Below are positions 1 through 9,027 of a stretch of DNA of 64,000 bases, piece after piece. The notes beneath the pieces were generated by a model that was not told the origin of the DNA, ran no database searches, and saw only the letters and a list, made by a program, of their open reading frames with translations. The stretch is taken from the NCBI RefSeq assembly GCF_014385435.1, contig NZ_JACSUD010000011.1:21840-85839 (forward strand), in the 5' to 3' direction. Both the position numbers and the translations under genes were made by a program. How positions within the stretch are numbered: position 1 is the stretch's first letter; each line of letters begins with the position of its first letter. The stretch comes from Alloprevotella sp. Lung230. Its GTDB lineage: Bacteria; Bacteroidota; Bacteroidia; Bacteroidales; Bacteroidaceae.

Positions 1-2261
1 TGCGAGAAGGCTATCTCTATTCTCACGCCGCGTTCTTGGCCAATGTATCTACCATCGTGGGGAGTCAGACTTGGACAGCACACCAAGATGAGATTTTGCA
101 CGATATCCGTTGTATTTTCTCCGATGAAAGCATCCGCGGAAACGATGGCGTCTCACAAGCCATCAAGGATTATCTCAAAGACAATTGGACCGATGAGCCG
201 GGGGCGACCGATCGACTCTACCACCCCTCGCAACTGGAAGTATATCCCGACGCCAAGCGCAATGCGCAAGGCATTCTGCAACTGGGGTCGCCACGCACTT
301 CGTCCATCCGCAACCCCATGGCGATGCGTTCGCTTCACGAAGTGCGCAAACTCATAAACTTCCTGCTGCGTGAGGGGCTCATCACGCCCCAGACGGAGGT
401 GCACATAGAGTATGCGCGTGAACTGAACGATTCCAACAAGCGCGCGGCCATCAGAGATTGGCAAAAAGATCAAGAAAAACTTCGTGCCAAGGCAGTGAAA
501 GAGGTGAGTGCCGTGCTCAAAGGAGGTACGCCCACGGAAATGGACATTTTGAAATATCAGTTGTGGGAAGAACAAGGACGTTATTGTTTGTATACAGGAG
601 ATCAAATTGCGCCCAGCGACTTCCTCTGCGCCAATCCCCTTTACGATATTGAGCACACCATTCCCCGCAGTGTGGGTGGAGATAGTACCAAAGAAAACCT
701 TACGCTTTGCAATCGTCGCTTCAATCGCGAAGTGAAACAGGCCAAACTGCCCACAGAACTGGCAAACTACGAAGACATCAAAGAGCGCCTGGAACCCTGG
801 CGTGAGAAAGTGGAGAAACTGCGGAAGGCGCTCGACAAAGCGCGCACTTTCCAAGGCATGACGAAGAAGGCAAAAGATGACACCATCCAGAAACGCCACA
901 AACTCAAGATGGAACTCGACTACTGGGAGGGTAAGTTGCGTCGCTTTGAGATGACGGAAGTGCCCGAAGGCTTCAGTCTGCGTCAAGGTATAGGGATTGG
1001 GTTGATCAGCAAATATGCCGGTCTGTTCTTGAAATCACTTTTCAAATCCGAACATCTTGACCGCAATGGAAAGAAAGTGCCCAATGTACGTGTGATTAAA
1101 AGCCCGCTTACAGCAGAGTTCCGCCGTTTGTGGGAACTGCAGGAAGATTATGAAAAGAAGTCGCGCGACAATCACGTGCACCATTGCATCGATGCCATCA
1201 CGATTGCCTGTATCGGTGCTGCAGAAGCACGAGATATGGCTGAGTTTTATCGCGCAGAAGAGGCGATGCGTTGGGGACGTTCCGGCAAACCGCATTTCCG
1301 CAAACCATGGGCTACCTTCACTGAAGATGTTAAAGCCATCGCTCAAGATCTCCTTGTGGTGCACCATACCGCCGACAATCTGAACAAAGCAGCGCGGAGA
1401 AGGGTCAAGGGGAGTGATGGCAAACTTCACCTCTCCATCAGCGACTCTGCGCGGGCGAGCCTGCACAACGACACGTATTATGGTGCCATTCAACAAGGAG
1501 ATATAGTGCGCTATGTGCAGCGTCGTCCATTGTCGGGTATGAAAGAAACCGATATTAAAAACATCATCGATGATGCTGTGCGCGAAAAGGTGGAAACCGC
1601 CATTCAAAAATGGGGAAGCCTTGCCAAAGCCATTGAACAAGGTATCTTTATGAACGAGGAAAAAGGGATACGCATTCAAAAAGTGCGCTGCTATGCACCA
1701 TCTAAATACTCTAATTTAGCGCATATTCGTACCCACCGCGATGAGTCTCGCCATGATTATAAACGTACTTTCCATGTTGCTCCCGATGGTAACTATATGC
1801 TTGCCATTTATGAAGGCAAGGTAGGTTCCCGCATCAAACGCTCATCGCAAATCCTATCCTACCTCGAAGCCACCAAACTTTTCAAAAAAGGAGCAACTCG
1901 TTCCACATTGTTTCCTGCAACCTACGAGGGACTGAATTTGAAATACACCCTTACCAAAGGACAAATGGTACTATTGCTCAATGAAGGAGAAGAACATTTG
2001 GACTTCAGTAACAAGAAGCTGCTGGCTCAACGATTGTTTGAAGTGGTTGGAATAGCGTATGAAGTAGCAGCAAAACGAGGTTTTATTACGTTAAAACATC
2101 ACCAAGAGGCTAAACCCTCTGGAGAGTTGCAGTTTCAAAAAGGTTCTTTTTCATCCGAATCTTGGAGAAGCACATATATACAAGCTCATACTCAATTCCG
2201 TGCGCTCATCGAAGGACGAGATTTTCTCATTTCCAACGATGGAAAAATCAGCCCCCGATGA
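1..2261 (+). CDS. cas9: Cas9 endonuclease, C-terminal part (5' end outside window)
   Basis: RNA-guided DNA endonuclease of a type II CRISPR-Cas system. The reading frame is open to the left edge of the window, so the N-terminal RuvC-I motif and arginine-rich bridge are not seen; about 753 residues are present. RuvC-II is visible as VHIEYARELN (nt 398-427), the HNH domain as DIEHTIPRSVGGD followed by N-x8-N type residues (nt 647-720) with a preceding YCLYTG, and RuvC-III as NHVHHCIDAITIA (nt 1170-1210). All catalytic residues expected in this part are intact. The stop overlaps the cas1 start by an ATGA. Gene order cas9-cas1-cas2 with no csn2 or cas4 fits subtype II-C; that subtype call is inference because the full protein is not visible. 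Confidence 0.95.
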   Translation, partial: REGYLYSHAAFLANVSTIVGSQTWTAHQDEILHDIRCIFSDESIRGNDGVSQAIKDYLKDNWTDEPGATDRLYHPSQLEVYPDAKRNAQGILQLGSPRTSSIRNPMAMRSLHEVRKLINFLLREGLITPQTEVHIEYARELNDSNKRAAIRDWQKDQEKLRAKAVKEVSAVLKGGTPTEMDILKYQLWEEQGRYCLYTGDQIAPSDFLCANPLYDIEHTIPRSVGGDSTKENLTLCNRRFNREVKQAKLPTELANYEDIKERLEPWREKVEKLRKALDKARTFQGMTKKAKDDTIQKRHKLKMELDYWEGKLRRFEMTEVPEGFSLRQGIGIGLISKYAGLFLKSLFKSEHLDRNGKKVPNVRVIKSPLTAEFRRLWELQEDYEKKSRDNHVHHCIDAITIACIGAAEARDMAEFYRAEEAMRWGRSGKPHFRKPWATFTEDVKAIAQDLLVVHHTADNLNKAARRRVKGSDGKLHLSISDSARASLHNDTYYGAIQQGDIVRYVQRRPLSGMKETDIKNIIDDAVREKVETAIQKWGSLAKAIEQGIFMNEEKGIRIQKVRCYAPSKYSNLAHIRTHRDESRHDYKRTFHVAPDGNYMLAIYEGKVGSRIKRSSQILSYLEATKLFKKGATRSTLFPATYEGLNLKYTLTKGQMVLLLNEGEEHLDFSNKKLLAQRLFEVVGIAYEVAAKRGFITLKHHQEAKPSGELQFQKGSFSSESWRSTYIQAHTQFRALIEGRDFLISNDGKISPR

Positions 2262-3145
2262 AACGTGTGCTGGTTTTCACCCATCCGTGCCGGCTTAAAC
2301 TGCATTTGAGCCAAATCGTCATTACTCGCGAAGAGGAGGAAGAGCGCAAAGTGCCCATAGAAGATGTAGGTCTATTACTATTGGAGCATCAGCAAATCTC
2401 CATTACCCTTCCCTTGCTCAATGCACTTGCCGATGCCGATGTGGCGGTCGTCATTTGCGATGAGGGGCATGTTCCCAACATCTACTGCCAAAGTATGAAC
2501 AGCCATAGTTTGCAGGGCGAACAACTCCAACAGCAAATCGATGCAGGACGGGTGCTCAACAAACAGCTGTGGCAGCAAATCATTTCGCAAAAGATTGCCA
2601 ATCAGGCTGCCGTACTCACTACAGTTGGGCAATCTCCACTTTCGCTCATTCACCTCTCCCGTCATGTAAAAAGTGGCGACGCAGATAATAAAGAAGGGCA
2701 GGCAGCCCGCATCTACTGGCCCCTACTAATGGGAAGCGATTTTCGCCGAGAGCGCGAGGCAAAGGGTGTCAATGCCTTGCTCAACTATGGTTACGCCATC
2801 CTGCGTGCCGCTACAATTCGTGCTTTAATCAGCTCTGGTCTGCTCCCGGCTTTGGGTATTTTTCATCACCATCGCAGCAATGCCTATCCTTTGGCCGATG
2901 ATGTTATGGAGCCTTTTCGCCCTTTTGTTGACCACATTGTTTTCTCTTTGGTAAAAGAGGATGAAATGGAATTAACGACTTCTGTCAAACAGCGATTGGT
3001 GCGAGTGCTCTTCTCCGATACCATCATCAAGGAAGAACGTTCCCCTTTGATGATAGCCCTCACGCGTACCACCGCTTCATTGGCTAATTCATACGCAGAA
3101 AAGTCTCCTCTCCTCCTTCTTCCCTCTTTTGTGGAAATGGGGTAA
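2258..3145 (+). CDS. cas1: CRISPR-associated endonuclease Cas1
   Basis: Spacer-acquisition integrase, 295 residues, normal length for type II Cas1. I chose the ATG at 2258 because it overlaps the cas9 stop (ATGA) and gives the usual beginning MKRVLVFTHPCRLKLHLSQI; a longer frame upstream runs inside cas9. Family signatures are IYWPLLMGSDFRRER, NALLNYGYAILRAA and the stretch LGIFHHHRSNAYPLADDVME, which carry the metal-binding glutamate, histidine and aspartate expected in Cas1. It is translationally coupled to cas9 and followed 45 nt later by cas2, so the three genes probably form one transcript. Confidence 0.95.
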   Translation: MKRVLVFTHPCRLKLHLSQIVITREEEEERKVPIEDVGLLLLEHQQISITLPLLNALADADVAVVICDEGHVPNIYCQSMNSHSLQGEQLQQQIDAGRVLNKQLWQQIISQKIANQAAVLTTVGQSPLSLIHLSRHVKSGDADNKEGQAARIYWPLLMGSDFRREREAKGVNALLNYGYAILRAATIRALISSGLLPALGIFHHHRSNAYPLADDVMEPFRPFVDHIVFSLVKEDEMELTTSVKQRLVRVLFSDTIIKEERSPLMIALTRTTASLANSYAEKSPLLLLPSFVEMG

Positions 3146-3190
3146 GACTTCTTCTCTCGGCTTCACCATTCCTCTTAATTTCTCCCCATT

Positions 3191-3529
3191 ATGTCTGAGG
3201 TTAGATTAAATGCTTATCATATCATGTGGCTGATAGCAATGTTCGATTTACCCACCATGACAAAGAAAGAGCGCAAAGATGCTGCGCTTTTCCGTAAGAA
3301 TTTAGAGCAAGATGGGTTTGTGATGTTTCAGTTTAGTGTCTACATGCGTTTCTGTGCCTCGCTTGAAAGCGCAGAGGTTCATCTCGAGCGTGTACGCCTG
3401 TCTGTCCCAGATCATGGGAAGGTGAGTATCCTTACGATTACCGACCGACAATATGGCAATATCGTCAACATTTGGGGAGCTATCGAGAAAAAGAAAACGC
3501 CTCAACCCATACAACTGGAATTTTTTTAG
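3191..3529 (+). CDS. cas2: CRISPR-associated protein Cas2
   Basis: Structural partner of Cas1 in spacer integration, 112 residues. The N-terminal beta strand WLIAMFDLPTMTKKERKDA contains the conserved aspartate, and FVMFQFSVYMRFC followed by GKVSILTITDRQYGNIVNI matches the ferredoxin-like fold of type II Cas2 proteins. It ends 92 nt before the first CRISPR repeat. Confidence 0.94.
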   Translation: MSEVRLNAYHIMWLIAMFDLPTMTKKERKDAALFRKNLEQDGFVMFQFSVYMRFCASLESAEVHLERVRLSVPDHGKVSILTITDRQYGNIVNIWGAIEKKKTPQPIQLEFF

Positions 3530-3621
3530 TAATTTTGCCAAGATAAGATACTTACATTTCCACTTCTTAGAGAACTCTGCACTTGTTATTTCATTGTCTT
3601 TTAAACCTTTGCATTTCCTAC
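3530..3621 (+). promoter_or_regulatory. Putative CRISPR leader
   Basis: A 92-nt AT-rich stretch between the cas2 stop and the first repeat. Its place opposite the degenerate end of the array makes it the likely leader. No clear TAnnTTTG box or tracrRNA anti-repeat was seen in it. Confidence 0.45.
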
Positions 3622-4497
3622 GTTGTGGTTTGATGTATAACCGCCAATAGAAACACTTGAAGCGTCTACGACTCCATTGGCAAGACGGTTGTGGTTTGAT
3701 GTATAACCGCCAATAGAAACACTTCGCGCTGCAAATTTAGCAAACAACTTACGGTTGTGGTTTGATGTATAACCGCCAATAGAAACACTCACTTCCCGGA
3801 TCGTCTCCCCGAGATGAAGGTTGTGGTTTGATGTATAACCGCCAATAGAAACACTCAGTCGTAACCGAGTATGACGTGGATTATAGTTGTGGTTTGATGT
3901 ATAACCGCCAATAGAAACACTAATCACTCGTACTAATGTCACCCTTGTTCAGTTGTGGTTTGATGTATAACCGCCAATAGAAACACTCAATCTCATTACG
4001 TTCCTTACCAAGCTTGGTTGTGGTTTGATGTATAACCGCCAATAGAAACACTAAATGTAACCCCACTTTGTAATCCCACGTGGTTGTGGTTTGATGTATA
4101 ACCGCCAATAGAAACACTGCCATCGGTTCAGTCGTCCCAGTCATCGGGTTGTGGTTTGATGTATAACCGCCAATAGAAACACTGAAGCCGTCATATTCTC
4201 TTTACGCCAATCGGTTGTGGTTTGATGTATAACCGCCAATAGAAACACTGCATGTGATGGTGGTCGTGAGCAAGAGCGAGTTGTGGTTTGATGTATAACC
4301 GCCAATAGAAACACTCAAATAGTTGAAATCATGAAGAAATCACCGTTGTGGTTTGATGTATAACCGCCAATAGAAACACTGATGCTCGCCCAGGCTGGTC
4401 TTACCGAGTCGTTGTGGTTTGATGTATAACCGCCAATAGAAACACTGGAAATATGGACAGATAAACTCCGTATTCTGTTGTGGTTTGATGTATAACC
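3622..4497 (+). CRISPR. CRISPR array, 14 repeats (last truncated), 13 spacers
   Basis: Repeat length is 36 bp, starting GTTGTGGTTTGATG and ending AATAGAAACACT. Full repeats start at 3622, 3688, 3754, 3820, 3886, 3952, 4017, 4083, 4148, 4214, 4280, 4345 and 4411 and are identical. A 14th at 4477 matches only for its first 21 bp. Spacers are 29 or 30 bp, all different. The GTTGTGG start is the usual crRNA-sense 5' end of type II repeats, so crRNA is probably read on the plus strand. The degenerate repeat at 4477 marks the old (trailer) end and puts new acquisition next to cas2. Confidence 0.98.
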
Positions 4498-4528
4498 CGG
4501 TAAGGCGAGCGGAAAAGTAGCAAAAGAT

Positions 4529-4617
4529 ATTTGAACAGATTTGTTGGATTTCTCACTCGACAGAGCGATCCCAAAAGGAGTGTCCTATGGACGGAAATCG
4601 AACAAATCTGTTCAAAT
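4529..4617. repeat. Inverted repeat after the CRISPR array
   Basis: Arms 4529-4550 (ATTTGAACAGATTTGTTGGATT) and 4596-4617 are 22 nt and complementary with one mismatch, separated by 45 nt. The surrounding 4498-4770 holds no convincing gene: the only open frame (4531-4722) has no recognisable protein features. Confidence 0.7.
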
Positions 4618-4690
4618 CAAACAAATCGGAATGTTTTCGTTCAGCCGAACGTACTGAGACGAAAGAGGAGTTTTGAGCAATTCCGTGACG

Positions 4691-4713
4691 AGAAAACATC
4701 TGTAAAACGAATG
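4691..4713 (+). repeat. Dispersed hairpin motif, diverged copy 1
   Basis: AGAAAACATCTGTAAAACGA matches, with substitutions, the motif at 38156-38179 and 50548-50571. Here the short stem is weakened. Confidence 0.5.
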
Positions 4714-4773
4714 TTTTCGTAGGATGAATCGGGACGAATACGCTGCTCGCGACATCGGGTTTCTGCTTATCTT

Positions 4774-5100
4774 CCTCAGAGGTAGTCTTTTCTATCTCAG
4801 AGGTAGTTGAATTTAGCTCTGAGGTAAAATTTCCCCGCTCCTATTGCTTTCTCTCGCGCGCGTATGCGCGCGTCACTACATGTAAGTCGTGTTTTTTGCC
4901 TTCACTGCCTTCACCTGGAGAGACAAACTGTTGAAAATAAAGATGTTATCAATGAAGGCGAAGCCGGTGAAGGAGGTGAAGGATGAAACACCTCTTGCCT
5001 TCACCCGCAACTCGCTGTCGCTCTGGGACTTAGTTCTTCGGGTGAAGGCAGTGAAGGCAAAATGCACACACTATTGTAGGGATACGCGCGCGAGGAAGGG
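4774..5100 (+). repeat. Compound repeat, copy A (21-bp palindrome array plus stem element)
   Basis: It begins with three CTCwGAGGTA units at 4774, 4795 and 4816, exactly 21 bp apart. A conserved stretch with CGCGCGCG runs (about 4851-4873) follows. Then comes a large stem: TTGCCTTCACTGCCTTCAC at 4896-4914 pairs perfectly with 5042-5060. Another CGCGCGCG run closes the element at about 5084-5093. Copy B at 11151-11497 has the same parts in the same order and the same 127-nt distance between stem arms. Several open frames cross it on both strands because of the symmetry; I do not treat them as genes. Confidence 0.88.
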
Positions 5101-5164
5101 GAAAGGATGGGCAGGTTTCGGGTGCGTTGCTCTTTGTGGAAATAGAGGTTTAAGAGTGGTTGGC

Positions 5165-6106
5165 CTACACCTCCATCGTGTACCATCCGGCCCAGGTGTC
5201 GCCGGGGGCAGTGTGCTGGATGTAGGGACGCCCCTCGATGTTGCCGGCAAATTCCTGCGGGTCGCAGAGGCCATACCAAGGTTCGACGCAGAGGAATGGG
5301 GCGTGCTGTCCCTGGGGCGACCATACGAGCCAAACCGGGGCCGAAGAGGCGAAGCGCGCGATGCGTTGCTTGCGAAGGTCAAGCACCTCGATGGCCGATA
5401 GTTGGTTGCGGTCGAAAATCAGTGCCTCGTTGGCAAAGGTGGTCACCGAGATGGGCACGAGGGCATTGACGGGCTGGTGGCGGGCAAGGGCGTTGGAGGT
5501 TTCGATGTCGTTGCTCCAGGGGATGGGCACGCGCTTCGGTTCGGTGCACCCTTGGAGGGAAGCGCGGAGGAGGTCGATGGGGCGACCTTCAAAGCGGAGG
5601 TAGCCCTGAACGTCCTGTCCTTCGGCTTTCCAGTCGGGGAGGAGGAGCGAGGGATGTCCGCCCATTTGGAAATAGAGGGTGGAGGCGGAGGAGGGGTTGT
5701 GCACACGGAGGTCGGCACGGAGTGTGCGGCTCGTGAGAGAATAGGTCACTTCGAGGTGATAGGGCCAGGGGAAGATGGCCAACTCTTCGGCCGTGTTTTC
5801 AATGGCAAAGGTGATGCTGTTGCCTGCGGGTGCATTTCGGGTTTCGGGAACGCGCGTCCATTCGCGCTTGCGCACAAACCCATGTTTGGGGATGGCGTAG
5901 GTTTGACCGTTGATGCGGCAAACACCGTTCCACATTCCGCCTACGATGGGGAAGAGGATGGGGGCACGGCCCTTCCAATAGGCTGGGTCGCCCTGCCAGC
6001 AGTATTCTTGGCCTGTGTTGCGGTCGGTGAGCGATTGGAGTTCTGCACCTTGGGCAGAGAACGTGGCTTGTAAGTGCTCGTTTTGGAGAGTGAAGAGTTT
6101 CTGCAT
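5165..6106 (-). CDS. Aldose 1-epimerase family protein (LacX-like)
   Basis: A 313-residue galactose-mutarotase-fold protein, predicted to be cytosolic and to interconvert anomers of a sugar or sugar phosphate. The N-terminal NEHLQATFSAQGAELQSL, the YWKGRAPILFPIVGG block and IPKHGFVRKREW match the LacX-like branch of the aldose epimerase superfamily, where the histidine in KHGFVR is near the active site. The ATG at 6106 lies 67 nt downstream of a TAnnTTTG box on the same strand. It stands alone between a repeat region and yfhO. The exact substrate cannot be read from the sequence. Confidence 0.85.
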   Translation of the reverse strand: MQKLFTLQNEHLQATFSAQGAELQSLTDRNTGQEYCWQGDPAYWKGRAPILFPIVGGMWNGVCRINGQTYAIPKHGFVRKREWTRVPETRNAPAGNSITFAIENTAEELAIFPWPYHLEVTYSLTSRTLRADLRVHNPSSASTLYFQMGGHPSLLLPDWKAEGQDVQGYLRFEGRPIDLLRASLQGCTEPKRVPIPWSNDIETSNALARHQPVNALVPISVTTFANEALIFDRNQLSAIEVLDLRKQRIARFASSAPVWLVWSPQGQHAPFLCVEPWYGLCDPQEFAGNIEGRPYIQHTAPGDTWAGWYTMEV

Positions 6107-6172
6107 AGTTCAGAGGATGTTGGTGGAGCAATCTCCTGTGGTTATACTTTTTCGTACTAAGGGTTACACGGG

Positions 6173-6180
6173 CAAAAATA
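6173..6180 (-). promoter_or_regulatory. Bacteroidetes -7 box for the epimerase gene
   Basis: TATTTTTG on the minus strand matches the TAnnTTTG consensus and sits 67 nt before the start codon. Confidence 0.5.
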
Positions 6181-6214
6181 CAAATAAAATTCGGAAATGT
6201 GCGCTCTGACTGTT

Positions 6215-6254
6215 AAAAAAATCACGCCCCACATCTTTACGGATATGGGGCGTG
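6215..6254 (-). terminator. Terminator of the yfhO gene
   Basis: A hairpin with CACGCCCCA arms (6223-6235 with 6242-6254) is followed on the minus strand by a run of seven T, 46 nt after the yfhO stop. Confidence 0.8.
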
Positions 6255-6299
6255 TTGAGGAGATCAGAAAAAGGGGAATTTCCTTTTTGTAAAATAGCA

Positions 6300-8933
6300 T
6301 CAATTCTTACTGATGCGCGCCTGCTGCCAAGTGCGCCAAAGCGCGAAAGCGAGGGCGAGTGCCAGCAGGGCGAGCGCAGCGTAGGCAATGGCATCGGTGG
6401 TGGCCACCGAAGTCGGGCGGAACTCCAGACGGAGTTCGTGGCGGCCGGCGGGGATGCGGAGGGCGCGGAGCACATAGTTGACCCGTCCGATTTCGACCGG
6501 CCGGCCATCGATGGTGGCCGTCCACCCCGGATAATAGATTTCCGAAAGTACAAGTACACCGCCCTTGTCGGTCTGTGCCGTGTAGTGGAGTTCGTTGGGG
6601 GCATAGTGGGTGAGCTGCACCGACCCTGTGCCGAGGGGCGAACCATCGAGTTGAGCCTTGAAGCGCACATCGGCCACGGCCGCCGTCTTCGTGTCGAGAC
6701 CTTTGAGGGCCGCGATTTCGGCATCGGCGTTCGGCACGAAGCGAAGTCGGTCGACAAACCACGCATTGCCGTTGGCCGCGGGATTGCGCATCGCGATTTT
6801 GCCCTCGGAGAGGATGAACCAACGGGCGTTGAGCATGTTGAGGATGGGCGTTTGCGCCTGGTCGGCATAGGCTTTGCTCACTTCGGCCATCATCGAGGCT
6901 TCGTCATGGATGCCGCGCGCAGCAAAGTGGAGACTGTCGGCCATGACAGCCTTTTGGGCCGACTCGATGCCGCGGTGGGCAGCGTTGCACTCGGCGATGA
7001 GGTAGCGGTCGATGAGGTCCTGATAGCGGTGGAGTTTGGCCGCATGATAGCCGCCGATGGACTTGTGGCGGAAGGCCGTTTGGTTGGTCGATTCGTTGAA
7101 GGGGTTGCCCTGTGTGAGGTTGAGCACACGATAGTCGAGGGCTTTGTCGGAGAGGATGGTCTTGTCGGCCGGGGTTTCAGCAAAACCTTCGAGGCGTTCG
7201 TTGGGATCAGAGAAATTGTCGTCGTTGAGGTAGCGGCGATTGACATTCCACAAGTCGCCCAAGGTGAGGACGAGGAGCACGATCACTACGCTCCAAGCCG
7301 GCAACAACTTGGGTTTGCGTACATAGAGCAGCAAGAGAGCAGCGGCCACGGTGATGAGGGCGAAAGAGCGCCAAGCGGTGGTCGAGAGTATGGCGGCGTG
7401 CATCGTGGCGATGGCACTGCGGTAGCCCGTCAAGAAGTCGGCCGGCATACCGAGATTTTGCATTTGATCGAACATCTGCAGGTCTTGTGACGACATCAGG
7501 TTGGCCAGACTGGGGGCGAGGGCAAAAAGGAAGCAGACGCCTGCCGTAAGTGCTAAACTGATGCCGGCACCGATGCGGTTGCGGCGTTCTTTCCACACGC
7601 CTTCGGGGTCGCTCAGCACGCGCGACAGTCCGAGGATGGCGAGCAGCGGCAGGGTGAACTCTGCCACCACGAGGGCCGAGGAGACGGTGCGGAACTTGGC
7701 ATACATCGGCAGATGGTCGATGAAGAAGTCGGTGAGAGGCATGGTGTTTTTTCCCCAAGCAAAGGCGAACGAGAGGAGGGTGGCGGCCAAGAGTGCCCAC
7801 TTCATCGGTCCGCCCACGATGAAGAGGGCGAGCACGGCGAGAAAGACAATGATTGCGCCCACATAGACCGGTCCGACGGTCATGGGCTGGTCGCCCCAAT
7901 ACTGCGACATGCCGGGCAGATAACTGCCGCCGGTGGCTTGCTGCAACTGCGAGGCGTGTTGGTAGAAGTCGTCGTAGCCTTCGAGGTCTTCGACGCCCTC
8001 GCGGTCCATAATGCTCTGCGAACCGCCGCCTTTGAAGTCGGGCATGAGGAGGGTGAGCGTCTCGTCCACGCCATAGCTCCACTGCGTGATGTAGTCGCGC
8101 TCCAGTCCGCCGGTGGCCGCTTTGCCATCGGTGGGTTGCGCCTTCGTGGTGAGTTCTCCCTTTCCACGCATCGACTCTTTGGAGTATTCCCACGTGTGGT
8201 AGAGGTTGGGGAGGTTGATGAGCGCACCGAGCAATCCGCCCACCACCACAGCGGCAGTGGCTTTCGCCCAGTGTCCCCACTGTCGCTGCCGCAGGGCGTC
8301 AATGCCATAGGCCACGACGATGAAGAGCATCGGGAAGAGGAAATAGTAGGTCATCTGGATGTGGTTGCTCAGCACCTGCAAGGCGGTGAACAGCCCCGTG
8401 ACAATCAGTCCCCAGAGGTATTTGCCGCGATAGGCGAGCACCAATCCGGCGATGGTGGGCGGGATGAAAGCAAGGGTATTGACCTTCCAAATGTGTCCTG
8501 CCGCGATGATAATCAGAAAGTAGGTCGAGAACGCCCACGCCGTAGCGCCAAACGCCGAAAGCAAGGGGCGGAAGCGGAAGGCACGCATGAGCAGATAGAA
8601 CCCGAAGAGATAGAGAAAGAGGTAGGAGAGCGGACCGGTGGTGAACAAGCCCACGATGCGTCCCACCCAGCCGAGGGTTTCGGTCGGGCCGTAGGTCGGT
8701 GCAATCTGGTAGGTGGGCATCCCCGAAAAGATGCTGTTCGTCCAGCGCGTACGTTCGCCCGTGGCTTCATAGAAGGCCGCTTGTTCCTGCCCTTGCCCCA
8801 TGCCGGCCACCGTGTCGTGACCACCGAGCACAAGCCCGTCCAGAATGGGCGTGGCAAAATAGAGGAAACTCAGCAGAAGAAAAGACAGCACGACCAGCAC
8901 ATCCGGCCATGAGCGTTTGAGGAGTTCTTTCAT
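6300..8933 (-). CDS. YfhO family membrane protein
   Basis: A polytopic inner-membrane protein of 877 residues with an N-terminal helix (VLVVLSFLLLSFLYFATPI), many further transmembrane segments across residues 80-560, and a soluble C-terminal part that ends in a final helix (TDAIAYAALALLALALAFALW). The early GGHDTVAGMGQGQEQAAFYEATGERTRW stretch is typical of Bacteroidetes YfhO proteins. Members are related to GT-C type glycosyltransferases, and in Firmicutes YfhO is linked to lipoteichoic acid glycosylation; the substrate here is unknown. The gene is divergent from mtnN, with a TATCTTTG box 32 nt before its ATG. Confidence 0.88.
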   Translation of the reverse strand: MKELLKRSWPDVLVVLSFLLLSFLYFATPILDGLVLGGHDTVAGMGQGQEQAAFYEATGERTRWTNSIFSGMPTYQIAPTYGPTETLGWVGRIVGLFTTGPLSYLFLYLFGFYLLMRAFRFRPLLSAFGATAWAFSTYFLIIIAAGHIWKVNTLAFIPPTIAGLVLAYRGKYLWGLIVTGLFTALQVLSNHIQMTYYFLFPMLFIVVAYGIDALRQRQWGHWAKATAAVVVGGLLGALINLPNLYHTWEYSKESMRGKGELTTKAQPTDGKAATGGLERDYITQWSYGVDETLTLLMPDFKGGGSQSIMDREGVEDLEGYDDFYQHASQLQQATGGSYLPGMSQYWGDQPMTVGPVYVGAIIVFLAVLALFIVGGPMKWALLAATLLSFAFAWGKNTMPLTDFFIDHLPMYAKFRTVSSALVVAEFTLPLLAILGLSRVLSDPEGVWKERRNRIGAGISLALTAGVCFLFALAPSLANLMSSQDLQMFDQMQNLGMPADFLTGYRSAIATMHAAILSTTAWRSFALITVAAALLLLYVRKPKLLPAWSVVIVLLVLTLGDLWNVNRRYLNDDNFSDPNERLEGFAETPADKTILSDKALDYRVLNLTQGNPFNESTNQTAFRHKSIGGYHAAKLHRYQDLIDRYLIAECNAAHRGIESAQKAVMADSLHFAARGIHDEASMMAEVSKAYADQAQTPILNMLNARWFILSEGKIAMRNPAANGNAWFVDRLRFVPNADAEIAALKGLDTKTAAVADVRFKAQLDGSPLGTGSVQLTHYAPNELHYTAQTDKGGVLVLSEIYYPGWTATIDGRPVEIGRVNYVLRALRIPAGRHELRLEFRPTSVATTDAIAYAALALLALALAFALWRTWQQARISKN

Positions 8934-8964
8934 GATTTTGGAAGTTGGGTAATGGTTTTACGTG

Positions 8965-8972
8965 CAAAGATA
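8965..8972 (-). promoter_or_regulatory. -7 box for yfhO
   Basis: TATCTTTG on the minus strand, 32 nt before the yfhO start. It is paired back to back with the mtnN box at 8996. Confidence 0.65.
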
Positions 8973-8995
8973 CATCAACCTCGGCGAAAAATACG

Positions 8996-9003
8996 TATAT
9001 TTG
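8996..9003 (+). promoter_or_regulatory. -7 box for mtnN
   Basis: TATATTTG ends 24 nt before the chosen mtnN ATG at 9028. A start further upstream at 8962 would place the promoter inside the gene, which supports the shorter start. Confidence 0.65.
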
Positions 9004-9027
9004 CCGGAAAATATCATCCCCAACCTT

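Noticed and set aside
3601..4144. Minus-strand frames of 113 and 74 codons across the CRISPR array
   Set aside because: They are made of translated CRISPR repeats (VSIGGYTSNHN and FYWRLYIKPQ units).
4498..4770. tracrRNA candidate after the array
   Set aside because: ATCAAAC at about 4616 matches only seven bases of the expected anti-repeat, and no convincing pairing with GTTGTGG exists.
4889..5401. Open frame of 170 codons crossing compound repeat copy A, with matching frames on the other strand and in copy B (11195-11410)
   Set aside because: The peptides (FAFTAFT, FTSFTGFAF, VKAVKAK) appear on both strands because of the inverted-repeat structure. They have no domain, and lengths differ between copies. 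The DNA element explains them better than a protein.
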